A stretch of 10,728 nt of DNA from Lysobacterales bacterium (lineage in GTDB: Bacteria; Pseudomonadota; Gammaproteobacteria; Xanthomonadales; SZUA-36), in NCBI GenBank assembly GCA_009692275.1, contig SHZL01000073.1, positions 1 to 10,728 on the forward strand, given 5' to 3'. A program made the position numbers and the translations under genes. The notes under the pieces are model-generated. The model was given only the letters and a program-made list of their open reading frames with translations, was not told where the DNA came from and did not search any database. Within the stretch, counting starts at the first letter, position 1. Each line of letters starts with the position of its first letter. Of the stretch, positions 6,658-10,728 are shown piece after piece.

Positions 6658-6822
6658 ATGGAACCGAGTACAGCACTCAGTGTCTCCGCGCAGGTTGCGG
6701 TAGCCATAGCCGGCTTTGCCGGGGTGGTGGCCGTGTTCCGTAGCGGGTCCTGTCACCGCAACAGCGCGCAACCTGATCGCAGAACACTATTAGGGATATC
6801 TGATGGCGCGTTCCAAAGTTAG
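6658..6822 (+). pseudogene. Short 5' remnant of a membrane protein gene
   Basis: A 54-codon frame begins at an ATG with AGGTGG 5 nt upstream. Residues 1-31 (MEPSTALSVSAQVAVAIAGF and a following AGVVAVFRSG stretch) form one transmembrane helix. They resemble the N-terminus of a small family of uncharacterised multi-helix membrane proteins that read like VSEIAVALAGFAGIV...RR. In that family the helix is followed by a WSPxDRxRxxxLL stretch and several more helices; here CHRNSAQPDRRTLLGIS follows and the frame stops at 6820-6822. It overlaps the next gene's start by 20 nt. I read it as a truncated gene; a genuine 54-residue single-helix protein is the alternative. The family match is from memory and weak. 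Confidence 0.4.
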
Positions 6823-7513
6823 CCGCACCGATGAGCATCGGTTCTTCCTCGGGTTATCTGTGGCCATTTTGGCTATCGCCCTTGCGGGTTTCATGCGCAC
6901 ATACCTTCTTGTGCCACAACTCGGATTGCCCCAGGGGGCTCTGGCATTCACATCGCTGGTGCATGCTGCGTTGTCCTTCGGTTGATGCGTTCTGCTAATC
7001 GTCCAATCATGGCGGGTGGCGTCGGGTCGCACTCCGCAGCACCGCAAACTCGGCACATTCGGCGTTGCGATGTACGGAGGTCTTGTCATCCTGGGGCCAT
7101 TTGTGGCAATCCATTCGACTGCGCGTGTCGGAAGTACGCCGGACGAACTGGCATTTCTCGCTGTAAGCATGGGCAATATTATCGCCTATGCGATTCTGTT
7201 CGGGGCTGCGCTCCACTGGCGGCGACGTCCTGACGTACACAAGCGTTTAATGCTTCTGGGCATGGTGGCGTTGCTGACAGCGCCTTTCGGCCGCCTGATC
7301 GAACTTCCGTATTTACTCGAGCACGTCATTGGGCCCGGCACGGTGGTGGTTGCGCTGGCCTGGTGGGACTACAGGTCTCTGGGGCAGCTGCACCCGGTAA
7401 CGCGGTTTGGTGGCCCGGCAATCCTGTTGTGGGAGTTAATGCCCAACTTGTACATGACAAGCGCATGGTGGCTAGCCGCGGCCCGCTGGTTGGTCAGGGT
7501 CTTCACGGGATGA
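6803..7513 (+). pseudogene. Multi-pass membrane protein interrupted by one in-frame UGA
   Basis: The ATG has AGGGA about 6 nt upstream. Codons 1-60 encode TDEHRFFLGLSVAILAIALAGF and HAALSFG, then TGA (6983-6985), and the same frame continues without interruption for 176 more codons to a TGA at 7511-7513. The joined protein of about 236 residues has roughly six or seven hydrophobic helices. It also has recurring family features: QSWRVASGRTPQHRKLG, HWRRRPDVHKRLMLLGM and AWWDYRSLGQLHP. I recall relatives (RFFL..., then HAxxFxxWxxLxxxQ, HRRLG) in which the position of the stop is Trp, so TGG to TGA is the likely change. Function is unknown. A GTG at 7016 could restart translation of the last 165 residues. 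UGA is a normal stop in this genome (4662-4664, 8053-8055), so code reassignment is unlikely; readthrough is possible but unsupported. Confidence 0.7.
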
Positions 7514-7591
7514 CCGCTTGCTTTTCGCGAGTACTCTACGGTATCTTTCACTCTTGAGAAAACCTGTAAGCTATCTGTGCAAAACCACATC

Positions 7592-7597
7592 GGAAGA
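7592..7597 (+). promoter_or_regulatory. Ribosome binding site in front of an ATA codon
   Basis: GGAAGA ends 5 nt before ATA (7603-7605), followed by AAA AAA CTC GTT GCT. That order (start-Lys-Lys-Leu) is what a DoxX gene start should look like with ATG in place of ATA. No ATG, GTG or TTG is in frame between the TAA at 7567 and this point. Confidence 0.5.
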
Positions 7598-7602
7598 CTG
7601 CC

Positions 7603-8055
7603 ATAAAAAAACTCGTTGCTCTACTGATCGACTGGCCACAACACATTGGTGAAGCCATCGGCTGGGTCGGGCCACTCGCTGCCCGCGTTACCGTCGGCGG
7701 GGTGTTTCTTTCCAGTGGCTGGAGCCATCTGCACGACCCTAATTTTGTCGAGACGTTCGCAGACATGGGAATTCCGTGGCCGGACCTGCTGCTGCCGCTG
7801 TCATCGTGGGTGGAACTTGTCGGCGGCGCCATGACCCTGGCTGGGTTGTGCACGCGCATCGTGGCAGTGCCACTCGCGATCAACATGCTTGTCGCAATTC
7901 GGGCCGCACTTTCGCACCGGTTTAATCCATCCGGCGACTTCCTGGTCCTTGATGAAACCGCGTACTTCGCCATCTTTGTATGGCTGGCCGCGGCCGGTGC
8001 CGGTTCGCTGTCCCTCGACCACCTGCTGCAGCGCTTCGCCGCGCCCAAGGATTGA
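7603..8055 (+). CDS. DoxX family membrane protein with a non-canonical (AUA) start
   Basis: A DoxX-family integral membrane protein of 150 residues if started at the ATA. It has four hydrophobic segments. The first is LAARVTVGGVFLSSGWSHL (25-43), the family's opening helix and its following Gly-Trp turn. Then come FADMGIPWPDLLLPLSSWVELVGGAMTLAGL, the short TRIVAVPLAINMLVA, and YFAIFVWLAAAGAGSLSLD near the end. The family belongs to respiration- or oxidoreduction-linked membrane proteins; the exact role here is unknown. The only SD-backed start is AUA. The next standard start is GTG at 7702, which would cut the first helix in two. AUA can initiate weakly in bacteria, so expression may be low rather than absent. 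Apart from the start the frame is intact. The VOC remnant follows 20 nt downstream. Confidence 0.75.
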   Translation: MKKLVALLIDWPQHIGEAIGWVGPLAARVTVGGVFLSSGWSHLHDPNFVETFADMGIPWPDLLLPLSSWVELVGGAMTLAGLCTRIVAVPLAINMLVAIRAALSHRFNPSGDFLVLDETAYFAIFVWLAAAGAGSLSLDHLLQRFAAPKD

Positions 8056-8075
8056 GCGTCGCGCGCCCTGGCCCG

Positions 8076-8460
8076 ATGAATCTCAACCAGGTCACCGTCC
8101 CCGCCGTGAATGTCGCCGCGTCGGTCGACTTTCTACTGCCGCCTGGGCCTGGAGCTGATCGTCAGCTCCCCTCACTACGCCCGCTTCCAGTGCCCGGTAG
8201 GCGAATCTTTGTTTTCTGTACACCTGGTGGACGAACTTCCCCACCAGTCGCAAACGGTGATTTACTTCGAGGTTGAGTTACTTGACGAGCGGGTCAGGGA
8301 ATTGCAGCGCGCAGGCCCGGAGTTCTCGCAAGAGCCACGGGACGAAAGCTGGCTGTGGCGGGAAGCGCGAATCTCCGACCCATCGGGCAATGTCATCTGC
8401 CTGTACCGGGCTGGAAACAATCGTTTGAACCCACCCTGGCGCATCCGCCCAGGCGAATGA
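8076..8460 (+). pseudogene. VOC (glyoxalase-fold) protein gene with a 1-nt frameshift
   Basis: The ATG at 8076 opens MNLNQVTVPAVNVAASVDF in frame 0. At the TTT run (8130-8132) the sequence moves to another frame, which reads FYCRLGLELIVSSPHYARFQCPVGESLFSVH, VIYFEVELLDERVRELQRAG and WLWREARISDPSGNVICLYRAGNNRLNPPWRI to the stop at 8458-8460. Removing one T gives a clean VOC-superfamily protein of 127 residues with the usual betaalphabetabetabeta halves and the DPxGNxxCLY ending. This superfamily includes glyoxalases, dioxygenases and resistance proteins; the specific role is unknown. No clear SD is seen, so translation may have been coupled to doxX. The frame from 8110 covers the second half only and could be miscalled as a whole gene. 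Confidence 0.8.
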
Positions 8461-8548
8461 GCAACTGCGCCCAGGTCAAAGCGCTCCGGGCGGCCAAGCA
8501 CAACGGGCCCGGCCCTGACTGCCGGCGACAGAATGCGAGCTCCCGCCC

Positions 8549-9190
8549 ATGCTATCCACCCCTCTAACCATGACGATCGCCTGCCTGCTTGCTGCCGCAG
8601 GGCTGGTCGTGGCTGAACTGCAGCAGCTGCGCATCTCCAAACTGCTGTGTAAGGTTGCGGCCAGCACGGCTTTTGTACTGCTTGCTCTCTCCTTGCATGC
8701 AACGGATTCACGGTACGGTCAAACCATGCTCGCCGCCCTGGCTCTCAGCTGGATAGGCGATGTCTGCCTCCTATCGGAGCGCAGCGCGCTGTTCCTGTCT
8801 GGCCTGGCTTTTTTCCTGCTCGCCCACGTAGCGTTCTCGGTGGCGTTTGCTGCCGGTGCTCTTCACGTGTTTGCCGGTGTCGCTGGCCTGGTCCTGATGT
8901 CAATCATCGGCGCACTCACGCTGCGCTGGCTTTGGCATCATCTTGGCACTGCCTACAAAGCGGCGGTCAGCGCCTATGTCATTGCCATAGTCGCCATGTG
9001 CTCCCTGGCAATCGCCTGCGGCGCCGCCTCTGGTTCATGGCTGGTTGGGGTTGGCGCGCTGGCGTTCGCTGCATCCGACATTTCAGTCGCGCGCAATCGT
9101 TTTGTTGCGCCGGGCTTTGCCAACAGGGCCTGGGGTCTTCCGGTCTACTATTCAGCACAGTTGCTGCTGGCCTGGTCCATCGCGCATTGA
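8549..9190 (+). CDS. Lysoplasmalogenase, YhhN/TMEM86 family
   Basis: A 213-residue integral membrane protein with about seven or eight hydrophobic helices, the normal size of the YhhN family. Known family members hydrolyse the vinyl-ether bond of lysoplasmalogens, giving a fatty aldehyde and a glycerophospho-headgroup. The conserved motifs are present: LSWIGDVCLL (66-75, with Asp71), FFLLAHVAF (88-96, with His93), the SAYVIAIVAM helix (Tyr143), FAASDISVARNRF (173-185, with Asp177 and Arg182) and RAWGLPVYYSAQLLLA (193-208). These acidic and aromatic residues are those thought to line the active site. The ATG at 8549 has a poor Shine-Dalgarno; an ATG 21 nt later is a possible start. It is intact, unlike the genes just upstream, and converges with the exporter gene 58 nt away. 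No terminator is visible between them. Confidence 0.9.
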   Translation: MLSTPLTMTIACLLAAAGLVVAELQQLRISKLLCKVAASTAFVLLALSLHATDSRYGQTMLAALALSWIGDVCLLSERSALFLSGLAFFLLAHVAFSVAFAAGALHVFAGVAGLVLMSIIGALTLRWLWHHLGTAYKAAVSAYVIAIVAMCSLAIACGAASGSWLVGVGALAFAASDISVARNRFVAPGFANRAWGLPVYYSAQLLLAWSIAH

Positions 9191-9248
9191 ATTCAAGAAT
9201 TCGACCTTGAGGGTCATGTGCCGAGTTACTGCCGGTTTGTGGCGCTGT

Positions 9249-10728
9249 TTATTTTTCCCGCTCGGGCCTGAGTGGGCTCACGTAATGGGACACTGCCGGC
9301 TCGCTGCCCGGTATCAGCATGGAATGGATTTCCATCTGCAACAAACGATCGGCATCCGTGACCCGTTCATGCTGGCGGCGATGTTCCAGCCAGGATTCCG
9401 TGTTGAATGTTTCGATGTATAGATGCGGTTGTTCAGTGTGCTCGAAGATGCCCCACGCAAAAGCGCCATCGCGTTTCCGCGACTTGCCCAGGATGTGAAT
9501 AACTTCGAGGAATTCCTTCAGTTTGTCCTCGTGCACCCGGTATTCAATGGTGACCAACACCGGCCCGCAATCGTTGCTGACAGCAGCGTTTGCGGCCAGG
9601 GCCGGCCAGTGCATGGAGGGTGAGAGGTCCTTGTTACCAATACCGGCAATGCGCCAACGCCAGGTGAGCGCAATGGCCGCGATCATGCCAGCAGCGGCAA
9701 CCAGCAAGGCGGTGCTCATGCTGGTGTGTTCCGCCAACCTCCCCCAGATGATGCTGCCAAAGGCCATGGATCCCATGAAAATCATCATGAAAACCGCCAG
9801 GCCGCGCGAACGCACCCAGTTGGGCAGCGCCATCTGAGCTGAAACCTGCAGGGATGAGAGCACGGCAATCCAGGCAAAACCGCTCGTCGCCATCACCAGG
9901 CAGAGCAGGTACAAATGGCTCAGGGTTGCCAGTCCAATCATCGTGATGGCATAGACAAAACTGGCCGTTGCAACCAGGACGTCCCGCGACATCCGTTCCC
10001 GAATGTGTGGCAAAGCGAAAGCGCCAGCCACCGCACCCACCCCGATTGAAGCCACCAGCAGCCCAAACACTTGTGGCCTGCCGCCCCCGGCGATGCGTGA
10101 CAACAGTGGCAGAAAGGCCCAGGACGCGCTGGCGAAACCGTAGAAACCCAGGCCGCGCACCATGGCCGCTTGCAACTCCGGCGCATGGCGCGCAAAGCGA
10201 AAACCGGAACGCAGGGCGCTGAAAAACCGTTCGCCCGGCAGTTCACTGTATTCGGCCTGGCGACGCCAGCGACTCAGTACCACGATCACGCCCGCGTACG
10301 ACACCGCATTAAGGATGAAGACAGCTCCGGTTCCGGCAAGAGAAATGATCACGCCAGCCAGGGCCGGTCCAATGGCCCGTGCCACATTCACACCCATGCT
10401 GTTCAGGGTAATGGCGGAGGACAAATCCTTGCGCGGCACCAGTTCGGGAGTCAATGCTGCCCAGGCCGGGAACATCATGGCCGAGCCTATACCCATGGCA
10501 AAAGTCATAAGGACCAGCAACCAGGCTGAAGTGATGTGGTTCAATGTCAGCAGGCCCAGGGTGCCGGACACCAACACCAGCCAGGTTTGGACTGCAAGCA
10601 GGTAACGCCGGCGGTCGATGATGTCTGCCAGGGCGCCCGCTGGCAGGGCCAGGAGAAAAATGGGCAAGCTGGTGGCCGTCTGTACCAGCGAGACCATGAC
10701 CGGCGTGGGTGACAAGCTGGTCATCAAC
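9249..10728 (-). CDS. MFS_3-type exporter with C-terminal ABM-like domain, 5' end outside the window
   Basis: The visible 492 residues are the main part of a major facilitator of the MFS_3 (transmembrane secretion effector, EntS-like) family. The frame enters at the window edge as LMTSLSPTPVMVSLVQTATSL; in relatives a start about 35 residues earlier precedes a W immediately before LMTSL, so the first helix is missing here. Motif A reads GALADIIDRRR (31-41). Helices continue to about residue 360, with a basic cytoplasmic loop near 153-190. After a linker (about 365-388), VLVTIEYRVHEDKLKEFLEVI to IETFNTESWLEHRRQHERVT (390-457) is a ferredoxin-like ABM/Dabb-type soluble domain, common at the end of this family. 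Substrate unknown; EntS exports enterobactin, but there is no siderophore gene nearby. It is intact to the stop at 9251-9249. Confidence 0.88.
   Translation of the reverse strand, partial: LMTSLSPTPVMVSLVQTATSLPIFLLALPAGALADIIDRRRYLLAVQTWLVLVSGTLGLLTLNHITSAWLLVLMTFAMGIGSAMMFPAWAALTPELVPRKDLSSAITLNSMGVNVARAIGPALAGVIISLAGTGAVFILNAVSYAGVIVVLSRWRRQAEYSELPGERFFSALRSGFRFARHAPELQAAMVRGLGFYGFASASWAFLPLLSRIAGGGRPQVFGLLVASIGVGAVAGAFALPHIRERMSRDVLVATASFVYAITMIGLATLSHLYLLCLVMATSGFAWIAVLSSLQVSAQMALPNWVRSRGLAVFMMIFMGSMAFGSIIWGRLAEHTSMSTALLVAAAGMIAAIALTWRWRIAGIGNKDLSPSMHWPALAANAAVSNDCGPVLVTIEYRVHEDKLKEFLEVIHILGKSRKRDGAFAWGIFEHTEQPHLYIETFNTESWLEHRRQHERVTDADRLLQMEIHSMLIPGSEPAVSHYVSPLRPEREK

Noticed and set aside
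6983..6985. UGA recoded as Trp (alternative genetic code)
   Set aside because: UGA ends the intact genes at 4662-4664 and 8053-8055 here, so code reassignment does not fit.
7702..8055. DoxX start at GTG 7702
   Set aside because: It has no Shine-Dalgarno and removes half of the first helix, whereas the ATA at 7603 has one and fits the family start.
9187..9202. TTGAATTCAA palindrome followed by a second GAATTC
   Set aside because: It is short and overlaps the lysoplasmalogenase stop codon. I see nothing to support a site of function there.
1..10728. tRNA, rRNA, CRISPR arrays, transposases, phage genes or toxin-antitoxin pairs
   Set aside because: Looked for on both strands by eye; no cloverleaf, regular repeat-spacer pattern or such protein motif was found.

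Overview
The window looks like a chromosomal piece of a proteobacterium, most likely an uncultured or marine-type gammaproteobacterium. That placement is an inference from gene content: a YgiQ-type radical SAM protein, an oligopeptidase B homologue, a CPXCG zinc-ribbon protein, a DUF6152 secreted protein, a YhhN lysoplasmalogenase and an MFS_3 exporter, with moderately GC-rich codon use. No 16S or other phylogenetic marker is present. UGA, UAG and UAA all end intact genes here, so the standard bacterial code applies. I see no tRNA, rRNA, CRISPR array, insertion sequence or phage gene.

Left part (1-2735, minus strand): the 5' end of a lipoprotein-type S9A oligopeptidase (oligopeptidase B-like) lies 41 nt downstream of a complete YgiQ-family radical SAM gene. 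A good -10 box sits upstream of ygiQ. Middle (2915-5555, plus strand): an intact, closely spaced series consists of a Sigma-like glutathione S-transferase, a small CPXCG zinc-ribbon protein, a secreted protein of unknown function, and a secreted two-domain protein with an N-terminal DUF6152 domain. The last two are 21 nt apart and both carry signal peptides, so they probably act together in the envelope.

The stretch from about 5650 to 8460 differs from its flanks. Every gene in it is damaged or irregular: a 3' remnant of a MipA/OmpV outer-membrane protein (apparent 1-nt loss), an alpha/beta hydrolase with an ACG start, a 5-nt tandem duplication and an internal frameshift or deletion, a 5' remnant of a membrane protein, a 7-TM-like membrane protein with one UGA where relatives appear to have Trp, a DoxX gene whose natural start is AUA, and a VOC (glyoxalase-fold) gene with a 1-nt T-run insertion. 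The lesions are small and several are single-base, so this is a young cluster of pseudogenes between intact genes, unless the sequence itself has local errors. A perfect 20-bp palindrome lies at its left edge and a strong hairpin lies inside it.

Right part (8549-10728): an intact YhhN-family lysoplasmalogenase (plus) converges on an MFS_3-type exporter (minus, N-terminus outside the window) that ends in a ferredoxin-like/ABM-type soluble domain.
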